In this document: piece after piece, positions 23,701 to 36,162 of the stretch
Layout: each line of letters opens with the position of its first letter
Position numbering within the stretch: the stretch's first letter is position 1
Origin: Gossypium raimondii
Lineage: Eukaryota; Streptophyta; Magnoliopsida; Malvales; Malvaceae
Length of the DNA stretch: 64,000 nt
Reading direction: 5' to 3'
NCBI RefSeq assembly: GCF_025698545.1
Contig: NC_068575.1
Span: forward strand, 59,467,980 to 59,531,979
Translations under genes and position numbers: made by a program
Notes under the pieces: model-generated
What the model was told of the DNA's origin: nothing
The model's database searches: none
The model's input: the letters and a program-made list of their open reading frames with translations, nothing else

Positions 23701-24277
23701 TCCTAAATTGTCCTGAAATTAGAAAAATTCATTAACGGCATATCAATCTCCATAATAACAATTGCAAAATCTTGCTTAAATTTTGTAGCTAAATATGAAT
23801 TAAAACTAATAATTGAGGAAGAAAAAGAAATCACCTTGAATGGGAAGGAGTTCCATCTGCTTTTTCTCTATCTTTATCCTCTAAACCTCTACCGTGTCCA
23901 ACCTCACTCAGCGACGGCAACCGTTGCTCGCCGTCTCCTTCTGGAACTGGAAGCGGAAGCGGCAACGGCACCGCCAACGACGACGATGTTGTCCTCGAAG
24001 TAGGAGCTGAAGACGACAATGGAGTATCGTTACTGGGGGACAGCGGAGCCGCCAACAACTCTCGGTCGCTGAGACGCGTCACCTCCTTTTGCTTCGTCAG
24101 CTTAGATCCCGCAATGCGAAATCCCAAGTAACTGTGATGTTGCTTGTGAGTACGCTTATGGTAATTATGATTATCTTGAAAATGCTTACCGGAAGAAGCT
24201 TCAGACGATCCGGCGATCGTGGAAGACGACGACGACGACGAAGAATAATAAAACGGAATATTCTGAAGCCACCGCAT
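20785..24277 (-). CDS. MAPKKK5: MAPKKK5-like MAP kinase kinase kinase
   Basis: Eleven exons on minus: 24277-23835, 23476-22853, 22768-22681, 22580-22518, 22420-22257, 22163-22088, 21804-21745, 21669-21544, 21448-21251, 21169-21072 and 20980-20785. They sum to 2136 bp, 711 residues, all GT/AG and in phase. The N-terminal 340 residues are Ser/Pro-rich and start MRWLQNIPF, as in Arabidopsis MAPKKK5. The kinase domain runs from about 340 to 600: glycine loop GRGTFGSVY (about 345), catalytic Lys in CAMKEVEIF (K365), [10 protein letters not shown] (D462), DFGMSKH (D480), GSPYWMAPE (to 506) and [11 protein letters not shown]. The C-terminal 110 residues are Ser-rich. In Arabidopsis the protein relays chitin and other receptor signals from RLCK VII kinases to MKK4/5 and MPK3/6; YODA is a close relative. 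No defects seen. Confidence 0.95.
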
Positions 24278-26758
24278 GGCTTGAAATCATTCTAAAAAAA
24301 AAGGAAATCAAAATTTCCCAAAAAAAAAGAAAAGATTCGAAGGAAAATCCCAAAAAGATATGTTTAAAAAAAAAGGGAAGAAAAAAAATTGGATTTGAAC
24401 GACGTTCTGGTTGGGAATTCTGGATGTCGGGAAATCAGTTTCTTAGGTTGTGTCTGAAAAACAACACGCTTCACAACAGAAGCTTTTTGGTTTTGCTTTA
24501 ATATAGGTCAAAAAAGTCAAGCGCCTCTTCGCTTTTTTTCTACTTCTCCTTTTTTAATATTACTATGTCCTTTCAAGAGTATTTTAATAATATCTTTAAT
24601 CGAACCTGGTTTTTAGGAACTTACTGAATCTAACCTGTTAAATTATATGATGTAATTTAGTTCACTGCTAGTATTTTATTTGTTTATAAAATTAAAAATT
24701 GGTAGCATAAAAGACGATGTGTTGTTTCAGTTACTTCGGATGGCGTGAATTTCCGTTACAAGAACAAGAAGTAGTTGGATTAGTTGCGGGATTTGGTTTT
24801 TGGTTTTTGGTTTATAACATCAGCTTTGTTACTCATAAAAGTAAGACAAATTACATTATGGTCTTTTCCTTTCTTTCTTTGTAGTACTGGTTGAAACTTA
24901 AACAAGATTGAAAGAATGTAGTAACCTAAAAAGGAAGAAATGGAAAACCTTTTTCTAGAATTCGAATCTGGACCCTTTTACCCAAATTATGTGGAGAAGT
25001 TTCATTCTCCTCTATACCTACACTTTCCATCATTTGAAAAATAAAACTCTCAGTCTATAGTTTTTATTGTTTGGGCTGATTGTTGCAGACCAATTCAATT
25101 AAAATCAACTAAGCAGTACGTATCAACACCCATCGGTAGGATCTCAATAAAAAGCACAATGATGCTAATACAATTTTCTTTTTTTTTTAACAAATTAATT
25201 TCTAAAAGATAATATTTTATTAAATTTAAATTTTAGATATCAATCTAGTTAATCTGATTTGCAAGATACAGTAGAGGGAGAAATGGATGAATCGACTTGG
25301 TCCTACGCTTTGTCGGAGGAGGGAAAATGGTGAGCTGGAGGGTTTCAAGACCGAGTCACACTCCACTTGGCATAGGAACTCCTGATGAGGCAAGGTCAAT
25401 GGTCAAAGTTTCAAAAAGGGCATTCCTTTACGGTTTTAAGTTTTAGGACGCGTCGCCACTGCTGAGCTTCTTTTCAAGTTTTGACTCTTTGATGTTGCAA
25501 TTCTGCCAATAACAGCCCTCCATTTACGACACGTAAAATTATAGAGTAATTGATTCTCTTTTTACAAAATCAAATTAAAACCAACAACCGATTGGATACA
25601 ATGGTATGAAACTGTACACTTTTGATAGGAGGAAAATTTAAGTATCGTCAAAAGAGGTAATCACAAACTCCAATCATAAATCATAAAAAGAATATAAATA
25701 ATATAAAAAAAAATCAAGATTATCATACTTATTTTATATTTGCAAGGTATATCAATATTTATTTATCTTCCACACAGCATCAAATGATGTTATGTTAGTA
25801 ACTTAGAAACGGCCAAAAGGGTTCAGCCAAAGTGGAAGACTTGTAAAGCTTATGTCAGCAACCCTTGTTATTTTATTGACTGAAGCATAGGAATCTGGTT
25901 TTCAACGTTATCATCATTATCCCGTTGTAAAGACAACAATTTTTAATCTGGGATATACAATTTATTATTATACAAAGAAGATCGTTAAAAATCCTCCTAG
26001 CAACTGTTGAAAACTAGAGTTGCAAGAACCAGTCATACTTGTCTCTAAATTGAGCTCAAAAATAAAGAAGAAGGAATGACTGCAGACCCATTCCAAGTCG
26101 TGGGTGATGGATAAAAACTAGAAATCAACTGCCGACATGTTTTGGGGATGAGGGAAGTCATTAAGAAGGAAAATGGAAGCAATATATAACACAAAGTTCT
26201 TGGTCTACAAACAGTCATGCCATCGGGCTGCCGACATCTTGTTGGCATGCCTGTGTTGGAAGCCACTAGAAACTGCACCAAAACCAACTATTTTATTTGG
26301 GGTACAGAGGGAATGACAATCCCAGGTTCAATTTTCAATGTTGACTCATTCTTAATAATATCAATATTAAGCGATTGAATTAAAATTATAAGCAAGTTAG
26401 CATCCACATTTTACTAATAGTTAATAAATGTCTTGAAGCAAAGACCTATTTTTTGAAGGAATCTTCTATAAAAGTCTCACATAATATACCTTCCAACTTA
26501 ATTTTTTAGGTCAATTTTGATGTTTTTTTTCAACCTAGTATCAAAAGTTAAACTTCGCCCGTTTCATTGTTTGTTTTACATCTATTTTATCGTATCAGTA
26601 GAATGTCAAAATCTCATATTACATTTTCACTTTATATATTATTTTTTCAAGTCAAATTTGAATTTATTTAACTTAATATCAATGCTATGTCGAGTCTATC
26701 TAAACTGATATCATAACTGCTAATTCTCACATTTAGAGTTATTTTGTATAGTTTTTAT
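24278..26758. other. MAP3K promoter region and intergenic DNA
   Basis: 24278-24480 is probably MAP3K leader (A- and T-run rich). 24480-26758 shows no gene. At 26130-26255 the string tgccgacat occurs twice, and catgcca...tggcatg forms a small hairpin (about 26217-26250), of unknown meaning. Confidence 0.3.
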
Positions 26759-27362
26759 TAGGTGTTCATTCGGTTAACCGACCGGTTAACCTACCGAAAT
26801 ACTATAACCGAATTAACCGACCTTCCAAAAATTTTAACCGTTAACCGAACGATTTTTTAAAAAAATTTAACCGAACGAAATTTTTTCGGTTAATAAGGTC
26901 GATTAACGAATTAACCAAAATTATGTATTTTTATTTTTGGTTAAAATTACCCGATTACCGAATTACCGAATTACCCGAATTACCGAATTAACGAATTAAC
27001 GAATTACGAAAAATACCGAATTACCGAATTTTTTATTTTTATTTTAAAATTTAAAAATTTATAAATTATTAAAGTAAATTGGGTTTTAGACTTTAGTAAA
27101 TTGGGTTGTCTTTTAGTTTTAGTTTTATTGGATTGGGTAATTGGGTAAACTTTAGTTTTAGTTTTATTGGGTTGGGTTGGATAATTTTATTTATTAATTT
27201 TTTCGGTTAACCGACCGGTTTCGAACCGAATTAACCGTTAACCGAAAAATCATAAAAAATTAACCGACCCCCGACCGAAAAAATTCGGTTAACCGACCGA
27301 TTAACCGAATTCGGTCGGTTAACCGAATTTTTTCGGTTTTACCCGAATTATGCACACCCCTA
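26759..27362. mobile_element. hAT-type MITE rich in TTAACCGA
   Basis: 604 bp flanked by a perfect 8-bp target duplication gtttttat (26751-26758 and 27363-27370). Terminal inverted repeats TAGGTGTTCATTCGG (left) and TAGGGGTGTGCATAATTCGG (complement of right end) match the hAT pattern (C/TAGGGGTG). The body is packed with cggttaaccg and ttaaccga palindromes and has no coding capacity. The duplication size and end sequence support hAT. Confidence 0.8.
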
Positions 27363-27370
27363 GTTTTTAT

Positions 27371-28400
27371 AGCATTTTTGGAGGTTATTCTAGCATTTAG
27401 ATTAGTTTTGAGTGCATTTTATAGTTTTTCTAGTTAATTATGTGTTGTTTGATTTTTATCAATTTTAGAGTTAGTTCTGATTTATTTGCTATTCCTCTCT
27501 ACATTGTTAGTTTTGAATGAAAAATGGAAGACTTGGAGCATAGTAAAAAGTAGAGAAGAGAAGTTCAGTGCGGTGCAGCACAATCTTCAATTCAAAAATT
27601 TTAAACAAAAAACAGTCTACTCCATCGCAAATTTGCGTCGAGTGGATCCGAATGATTCAAACCCTAAAAAGAAGGGGTAATGTGATTTAAGAGGAAAAGA
27701 GGGAAAAAAGAGTAAGGAATCAACTTGGAGGCCAAGTAACAATTCTCTCACACCAATAAGAACTTTAAGCTTGCAAATACAAGAAGAAAAAGAGATTTGG
27801 ACTGTCAGACATCAATTTGATAATTATTTTTATCTCTAGGTTTTTTCTTTTCACTTTTCTCAATGCAAGTTTGTTTTGAATTTCTTCTTGTGATATTTTC
27901 TCAAATCAACATGAACTAAACTTTGTTTTCTTGAAACGGTGATGGATCTTGTTTTTACTTAATTAATTTATTTTCTCTTCAATTGTTTCAATCATTGTTA
28001 ATTATTTATTCAATCTCGTTCTTATTTAATATGCTTGTCTGGCCACCAAGTTGTATTAATCCGATAATTTTGATTTGTCTTGGAAGAGAAAATTAAGATT
28101 TAGATTTCGATTGAATAGATTAAGATTAACTTAGTAGCATTGACAAACAAGTTAATTTGCAATTATGATTGGAATATACTTGATGTCCTAATCAACCTAC
28201 TAGGTTTTTTCTTAGTGACTTCGTCCAACTTGCCTAGCATAGGAATATAGCTAGTGGGGAAGAGAGATTAACTTAGCTAGATACTAAAAATGTCCAGTTA
28301 ATGCCATTGAATCCTATGTTAATAATTACTTTGATTGAACAATTGAATGAGAGATAATTGATTAATTGAATTAGGTGACGTTAGAGTTTAATCCACTAAA
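27371..28400. mobile_element. LTR-retrotransposon debris
   Basis: Non-coding sequence that resumes after the 28401-29375 insertion and ends near a polypurine-tract-like string aagtggggg at about 29793-29801. This suggests an old LTR element split by the later insertion. No gag or pol frame survives. Assignment is tentative. Confidence 0.3.
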
Positions 28401-29375
28401 TGTAACATCCCCAACCTGTTCTAGACGTTAGACTCGAATTAGGGAGATTACATTGGTTACCGAAATGGCCTGGCAGATTATCGGAGTTTTAAAATAGTTA
28501 ATTAAAACATTGATTTATTCTTAGAAGAAAACTTAATCAATTTACGGAAAAACTTATGAGTTATCAAAACCGATTCAGTTTAATATCTTCATTATAATAA
28601 TGTTTACTATTGAAAACTTAGTTTAAAAATCCGAATTACTTTCTTAACAAAACACACTTACAATTTAGTAGTGGAAAAGTGATATTAACATAATTTTAAT
28701 AAAAACCATGTTTCATGTGTAATTAATAAAAATACATATTTTAATAGCCTAAATTATTTAAATGTCAGGCATGCCTCATTAAAAATTGTAAACTAAATCT
28801 CATACCGTAATAATAATATAGTTTCAAATAACCAGAATTATAAAATAATCAGTCTAAAATATTTTTGTATAGAAATCAATATTCCGAGCTGAGCCTTCCG
28901 AATGTCGCGCCCACGTCCTAACCTTATGAGTTATCTGAAAAGAAGGAAAAATAAGCAGGGGTAAGCTATGAAAGCTCAGTGTGAGGTCAACCACAAGAAA
29001 ATCGGTGCAAACAGTAGACAAAACATACAGAATATCAACTTCAAAGTATGAACTTCAATTAATTAACAATTCAGAAAATCGGTAAATCATATCAATTTCA
29101 TTAATATAATATCTCAATGTTCAAAGGATAAATACAATTTGAATAACAACTCAAAATTTCGGTATTTCAGATTCACTCATTATCATAATATCTCAATATT
29201 CGCAGCAATGCAAATGCTTATAAATGTAATACAATTTCAATTTATCAGAAAATGTTACTATCCCACCGCTACACACCATAATAGGAGTTCCCCAGAACTT
29301 TTTTGCCTTTACACCACATTGTGGATAAACCACTCATCATTATGGACGAGCCACTCGTATATAAACCACTAGTAA
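28401..29375 (+). mobile_element. gypsy-like LTR fragment (solo LTR?)
   Basis: Begins tgtaacatccccaacctg, the TGTAACAcCCC type of start seen in many plant Ty3/gypsy LTRs, and contains the LTR-like 'agcaggggtaagctatgaaagctcagt'. No internal coding region. The right end is approximate and no target duplication was established. Confidence 0.4.
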
Positions 29376-29814
29376 TTTTCATTCAATTAATGTCATCTTT
29401 AAAAATTGATTGAAAAGCTTAGTAATTTTGATCGTTTTAGTTTAAAAAAATATCTTCAATTCTTTTAGTTTAATTTTAGTAATAATTAGAATTCCTTTTC
29501 TTGATCCAAATTAGATAAAATTGGATAGTTGGTATTGATCAACTTAGAATTTGGTCATCGTGGGATGATATCTTCTTATCATTTTATTACTTAATTGACA
29601 AAGGCACTTGCATAACAATTTCCACACTTCAATAGCTAAGTTACTTGTGTATTCAAAATATGCTATAACTATCTTACATATAGGGAATGAATAAAAATAA
29701 TATATTTGAAATTCACTTCTTAAAGATTTGTAGATATTCTTTTTGGGTTACTAAAATTTTATCTCGTCCTTGATATAAATAATATACTATCAAGTGGGGG
29801 AATAAGTAACATCA
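29376..29814. mobile_element. continuation of LTR debris
   Basis: AT-rich non-coding sequence ending at a purine run (aagtggggg, about 29793). Treated as the right half of the element at 27371-28400; tentative. Confidence 0.25.
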
Positions 29815-30270
29815 TTGTTTCACTTAGTATCTCTTCCGAAAGAACAACTCTTGTTTAGTATAATTGTTGTTTGGAACTATAGTTGTTTGATAATAACACG
29901 TTCAGAACAATTATATTCAGAACAGAGCTTCAATTTAGAACATCTGTCGTCCAATACATCTGTCGTCCCATATAGTTGTCATTTGAAAACAATAACTGTT
30001 GAGAACAATTAAAGTTCAGAATAATTATTCTAAACAATAATTGTGTTTCAAGAATAACAACCTTTAAAACAATCGCGCTTTGGAATAACTTCTATTTATA
30101 ATAATTATTTTTTTAAAGACATTATTCAAAATAGACTCTTCCAAGGAAAGCACCATCAAAGAACAACTTTATTTGGAATAACCTTTCTATTAGGAACTAC
30201 TACATTGAATTAACTCATGTTTGGAAAAGTTAGAATTACCCTTGTTCAAGAACAACCTTCATGTTGCATT
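29815..30270. repeat. degenerate repeat of 'agaacaat/ggaataac' units
   Basis: About 450 bp in which variants of ttNagaacaat, ttNggaataac and atctgtcgtcc recur every 20-30 bp on plus. Examples are cagaacaattat, tagaacatctgtcg, gagaacaatt, cagaataatt, ggaataactt, aagaacaac and ggaataacct. The period is irregular and the units diverged. No coding frame; origin unknown. Confidence 0.5.
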
Positions 30271-30341
30271 TCAAGAGATATTCCACAAATACTGTTTATG
30301 GTACCACTTTACCAAACTAGAAGTAGAAGTAATCCCGAAAT

Positions 30342-31020
30342 TATAACACCCCTTACCCGACCCAATCGCCAGGTTAAGGTACTGAGATGTGTTGTTGAGA
30401 CAACTACGATAATAACATATCAATTAATCGTTTATAATGCATGTAGAACATGATTCACTAACTTAACCGAGCTTAAAACAAGCTTTTGAAAGCTTTCTAA
30501 GTGGCCAAAAATTGATTCGAGACCAAAGGATAAAAATCCAAACCATCAGGAGCTTGTCCCGATTACACGATCTTTCACGTCGCAACTTCAACAACCCGAC
30601 GTCATGACCTCAAATCGTACACCTCAAAAACCTACACACTTTGCTCTCTAACAGCTATAATAGCATCCATATGATTCATAGTAATCCTAATAAATTAATA
30701 AACTATTCAAACATACAAATTTTCAACCTTGAATAACTTTTTTTTTCAATTTAATTCCAAATTATTCCAATTCGATTTGCAAAATTAACAAAATGAACCA
30801 AGACACCGATGCTTCCATCAAATTCATCCATAATACATCCAACATATTCCTAGCATACATGCCAAACTAATGCCCAAAATTAAATTCATACCCTCTTCAA
30901 GGCTTGTTTTCTGATGAGATGAGTTGGAAATGCCCTCCACCTTCTAGATTCAAAATGATCTTTACCTACACATTTAAAAGAAACGCGTTAAGCTCACGAG
31001 AGCTTAGTAGGCATATCAAT
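30342..31020 (+). mobile_element. second gypsy-like LTR fragment
   Basis: Begins tataacaccccttacccgac, a common start of plant gypsy LTRs, and includes 'gcgttaagctcacgagagcttagta', the LTR-like segment also hinted at in the first fragment. No coding region; right end approximate. Confidence 0.4.
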
Positions 31021-31418
31021 AATTAAACGGTACATTTAAAATTTGTTCCTCACACATACACATATATATAATATTATCACATTAAATTAATTATATGAAC
31101 ATTTTAATATAATTAATTTAACTTAAGTAATAAATTAAATGCAATCCAATTTTTTTCTAGTTCCAATTATTTCGACTATATGGTGCAACCCTACAAGATT
31201 TTATATGGTTGGCAATAATATTAACTTTTCTCATATTATAAATCATAGACTACAAAAGTCATCATGGTTAGACAATTTTTTCCTCGCAATAATATTATTG
31301 TGTAGTATATTCATTTGTTTACGATATTTAAATTGAACACAAGTCATGGAACAATCATATTTATACGGTCTAATTTTTGTTTTTAAAATCCCGAGTCGTA
31401 ATATAAACAAATATATAT
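31021..31418. other. AT-rich intergenic DNA
   Basis: Nothing recognised between the LTR fragment and the MULE. Confidence 0.35.
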
Positions 31419-31427
31419 TTTTTCAAT

Positions 31428-34400
31428 GGGTATTGCTAAAAAACACCCCAACATATTAAGAAAACACCCTCATTCTCCTTTTCCATGTAATTAATTACAA
31501 TATTTCTTATTTTATTGGATGCGTGTCTTTTCCAATGAGTCTTTTATTAATACAATAATTAGAGCCAAGATCTTAAATTAATGTGGTCCAAAGAAATTAA
31601 TGTGGTCCAAAAAATAATTAGTATATTTTCCAAATATCTTCATTTTCAACATCTTAAATTAATTAGTGTAATCAATTTAGTCCAAAAATTAGAGTCAACA
31701 TCTTAAAAAGCGGGAAAAATTAATTTTGTTGTAATTAATACAATAAATAAGCGAGTTATATATATATGTTTATTTTGATGAACATTAACAACACCCTAAC
31801 GTAAACTCATATTATTATTAACAAAATTAAGTAAGTCATTCCCACTACACTCTATTATTTGTAATTTTATTTTTATAAATTTGTTCTAAACTGTTTTTTA
31901 TAAAATCTATTTTTCTAATTTTTTCTTTTTTATTTATTAATTCTTGTATAAATTAAAATTTGTTTTAAATTTTATAACTACTGATTTTTCATCATAATTT
32001 GTAGTGTTCAACAAAAGATGACGAATTTTTACTAAGTAACTTAAATGAAGGCAATAAGATCTCTATGGCGACATCACCATTTTTTACTGATCGGGTATAA
32101 TATTTATCATGATGTTAATATTTTTTATCTTCATAACATTTAATATTTGTTAACAAAATTATTTAAATTTTAGATGTTCGAGTCTCGTGAAGAGCTGATG
32201 CAGTGGGTGCAAAGCACAGCATTCTCTCTTGATTATATCATTGTCACGAGAAGATCAAAAGCAAAGGAAAATGGTGTGGTGTCTTACGTCACATTTATTT
32301 GTGACCGTGGCGGTGAATACAAATTTAAAGAATCAAGTAAAAAGTCTGGCACCAAAAAGACCAATTGTAAATTCCGATTGGTAGGTTCGTATTTAAAACA
32401 ATATGATGGGTGGACGTTGAGGGTGATATGTGATCAACATAACCATCCACCTGCACAACATATGGAGGGACATGCTTATGCAAGGCGGTTGAAAGAAAAC
32501 GAAAAAAAATTGTTGGTTGATTTGACGAGTAAGAATGTTACACCACATGACATATTATCGACACTGAAGGAGCAGGATGAGAATAACGTTTCTACACTAA
32601 AAACCATATACAATACACAGAAAAAGCTTCGCTCGTCCTAGAATGTCGGTAAAACTCCGATACAGGTTCTTATGTTGCTTTTGAATGATAAACAATTTTT
32701 TACTGAGTTTTCAGTAAATAATATTTCAAATGAATTGGAAAATCTATTCTTCATTCATCCACGATCATTGGATATATGGCGTGCATTTTCGCACGTTTTG
32801 ATTGTAGACGCAATGTACAAAACGAACAAATATGATCTACCTTTTGTTCAAATTGTTGACGTGACTTCAACCAACAAGACATTTAGTATAGCTTTTGCCT
32901 TTATCATTAACGAAAAGGAGGAGAACTATAATTGGGCATTAACATGTCTAAAGTTGACACTAGAAGGGTGCATGTACCTACGTGTTATTGTGACGGACAA
33001 AGAGTTGGCTCTGATGAATGCATGCCAACAAGTTTTCCCCGATGCCACTCGGTTACTATGCAGATGGCACATTACTGAAAATATTAAAAAGCATTATAGG
33101 CAGTCTATCAAGTCGCAACATGAGCGGGACTCCATTCGTGCTATGTGGACTGTACTCGTTGAATCTCCAACGTGGATATTGTACACAGAAAACTCCAATC
33201 AATATTAAGCAAATATCCAGGTACAAGCCTCGTTATTCTATAAATAATTGCTTATAGTTTTAGAAGACTTTTTATACATAACTAACATTTATATAAATTC
33301 AGGTGTTTTAAAATATCTAGATCAAGTGTGGTTAAGCAAATATAAGGAAATGTTTGTGTTGGTCTGGATTGATCGGCATCTCAACTTTGGAGAACAAACT
33401 ACGAATAGAGTTGAGAGCCAACATGCAAAGCTAAAGAAATACATTTGTGCAAAAAATTCTTCTCTAGATAAATTTGTTGGTTGTATCGATCAGAATGTGA
33501 AGTCTCAACTTACATCGATATATGAAAGTTTTGAAAAGAGTAGAATTGTCCTCAAACACCGACACAACTTACAATGTTTCAGATTATTTAGGGGTTTTGT
33601 GGCACTTGAAGCTCTAGATATCCTAGAAGGAGAACTTCAGTGGTCGAGTAGACATCAACTTGACTATTCAAACTGTGGTTGTAAACTACGTCATAGTTGT
33701 GGGGTACCATGCGCTTGCATGCTATCAGTCTACTTGAATTCAGGTGGTATATTTAACAATTATTTTCTAAATTTTATTTATATATTGAATTTTTATAAAC
33801 TAATGGCATTTCAATGCAGGTGAGTGTATTCCGTTGGATTCAATAGATGTATTCTGGAGGAAGCTTGACTTATCACCGTCAACTTCTGTGGAAAATGAGG
33901 ATATTTGTTGTGACAGTGAGTTAGAAATGTTCAAAGAAAACTTCACTAAGCAGTCAAAAGCCGGGAAAAAAAGTCTGTTAAGAAAGTTAAGAGATATATT
34001 CCAGCTGAGTAAAACACTCATTAAAGAACCTACAATTCAAAAAAATACGCGTGGACGACCAACCTTGAAGAAACAACAACAAAAATGAGTCGATTCTATA
34101 AGTCAAGCTCCCAGAAGACATAGCCATTCAACCACGTCAAAATCTGTTGGGTTGGATCTGGTAGAGCTGAACAAAGAACCTGCAAAACATAGTTCATACA
34201 TAATCGAAATTCTAGACTTAAACCAGGAGCCATCAGAGCAAGTTTCAGACTTCATAGACTTAAACCAGATGCCTAAATCATGTGACACTCATCCACTAAT
34301 GAAAGAAATTCTAGATATGTTCCACCCTTACATCACACATGTACAAGATGTCAAGGGTGATGGAAATTGCAGATTCCAAGCAATATCTGTTTGTCTTGGT

Positions 34401-35224
34401 TATGGCGAAGATCAATGGCTCTATGTTCGACATCAACTGCTAGACGAGTTATTGAGTTCATATGATGTCTATGCTAGGGTTTTCACTGATGGAATCGATG
34501 AATTGCGTAATTCACTGTGTTTCTCACAATCGCCTGCACCAGCAGAACACTGGATGGTTATGCCTATTACAGGTGTCCTGATTGCCAATAGATTCGGGGT
34601 GATCCTCAATTATTTAACCAAGCGAGGTGACATAACTTTCTTTCCTCTTTGGAGAGGTCCGGAACATTTTTAATACCATCGTGCTATTGCAATTGCACAT
34701 GTATATGATAATCATAATGTGATGGTACAATTAGAAGGAGATTACCCAATGCCTACCATTTCGGCTTGTTGGATCCGCCATAGAGCCCCGTCTACAGCTG
34801 GATGGCAAACCATGTATATGTCACGTCTGGAATTTTATAGACAACTGAAACCTTGTAATCTCAAAACACCTGTTATAACTATAGAGAATTATTGTTGAAT
34901 AATATTAATTTATTATATTTTAGCATTTTGCTCATATTTTTGTATTTATGTATTCATATATATGTTTAACAATAATCCTATAATAAAAAAAATATGTTGA
35001 ATAATAATAATAATAATACTTATAATATTTAATAATAATACAATAATAAAAATATGTTTAACAATTAGATGAGATAAAAAGTGAGTGAAGAGGTGATAAT
35101 TAATTCTTAATCCTTACAGTAGGAAGATGTTAATTACTAACCAATCAATAAAGTAAAGAACATTAATTAATAACTAATTATTAATTACAGTGAAGGTGTT
35201 GGGGATGTTTTTTTAGCAAACTCC
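31428..35224 (+). mobile_element. complete MULE (Mutator-like element) with transposase and OTU
   Basis: 3797 bp bounded by imperfect terminal inverted repeats (left gggtattgctaaaaaacacc, right end complement ggagtttgctaaaaaaacat, both continuing ccccaaca). The flanking 9-bp target duplication tttttcaat/tttttcaaa (31419-31427 and 35225-35233) has one mismatch; 9 bp is the usual Mutator size. It carries one plus-strand gene described separately. Short TIRs, a single gene and several disabling mutations point to an older, formerly autonomous copy. Confidence 0.85.
32065..34898 (+). pseudogene. MULE transposase fused to OTU-type protease, disabled
   Basis: Reconstructed exons: 32065-32094 (MATSPFFTDR), 32174-33220, 33303-about 33750, and about 33823-34898, with in-phase GT/AG introns at 32095-32173 and 33221-33302 and another at about 33750-33822. 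Order: FAR1/WRKY-GCM1-type zinc-binding N terminus (FICDRGGEY...NCKFRL...DQHNHPP); MULE DDE transposase with D in VDAMYKTNKY, D in VTDKELALMNA and E in TTNRVESQHAK; SWIM zinc finger CGCKLRHSCGVPCACML; then an OTU cysteine-protease domain with GDGNCRFQAI (Cys at about 34368) and a His after DN in DNHNVMVQLEG. Lesions: TAG at 32639, a frameshift near 33170, TGA at about 34086 and TAA at about 34672, the last between the OTU Cys and His halves. It cannot make a full protein. Confidence 0.85.
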
Positions 35225-35233
35225 TTTTTCAAA

Positions 35234-36162
35234 TCTGGAAGTAAAATAATAATAATAATATAATAGTATTTTATCAAAAAGGATAATCAAATGTAAATCA
35301 TTAAACGTGATATTTATTATCTTCACTGATTCTATCGTCTAAGAACAAAAACAAAAAACGAGGGAGTTCAGATGTAAAGAACATATGCAGATGCAAAGCT
35401 GAAGCCAGTTGATTGGTCCCAATTTATTGATGTCGAAAGGACTGATTTAAGAGGCTGCAATGTGAGAAAAGAATAATTATATTTTCCAGATTCCAACTCC
35501 AACTCTTAAATTAGATTAATATTAAAAGGTGCACTCAAGATTAAATGTACCTTAAAAGGAAGTCTGAAATAAAGATCAAGTTTCGGGTTGAAAGGACTGA
35601 ATTGGCTAATCGTAAAAGTGAACTAGGAAAAGATGATAAGATTGGAATTGGTATTGCAATGAAGGATTTCAAAGATTTGATGTTTTGTGAAGGCAATTGA
35701 AATTACAAAGCACTGATTTTTGCTTTTTGGTTGAGAGTGAGAAAAAGAGTAGTGCATGCCACTCTTTTTTCACCATCTGATATCTCATTGCTAAAATATC
35801 TATGTTACTGGGGTTCGGATGGTACTGCACAAATCAAATATTATCAATCTATATGAAGTACATGGACGCTAAAACTAGCCGTCCTCAGAACCAATAAAAA
35901 AAAACTATAAAGGAACTTGTCATTCTCTGCCTATAATCCATCAATAGAATAGCACAAACTGATTCCATATTAGAGCATAAACTAAACCAGTCCATGATAT
36001 CTGCAAAAATCTCTTCGAATAATCGCCCTCTGATAGTGCCTAAAACAGGATATCGATTTCGAATTGCTCTACTTGTTGACTAAATTATTCTCACTAACTC
36101 ACTATAATTATCTTCAATTTTCCCCATGTTTTTCTTTTTTTGTAAAAATTTATGGGAATAAG
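35234..36162. other. intergenic DNA, 3' flank of the MYB gene
   Basis: No gene seen. Short (AAT)n runs lie near 35245-35260. The last few hundred bases before 36163 are probably 3' UTR of the minus-strand MYB gene. Confidence 0.35.
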
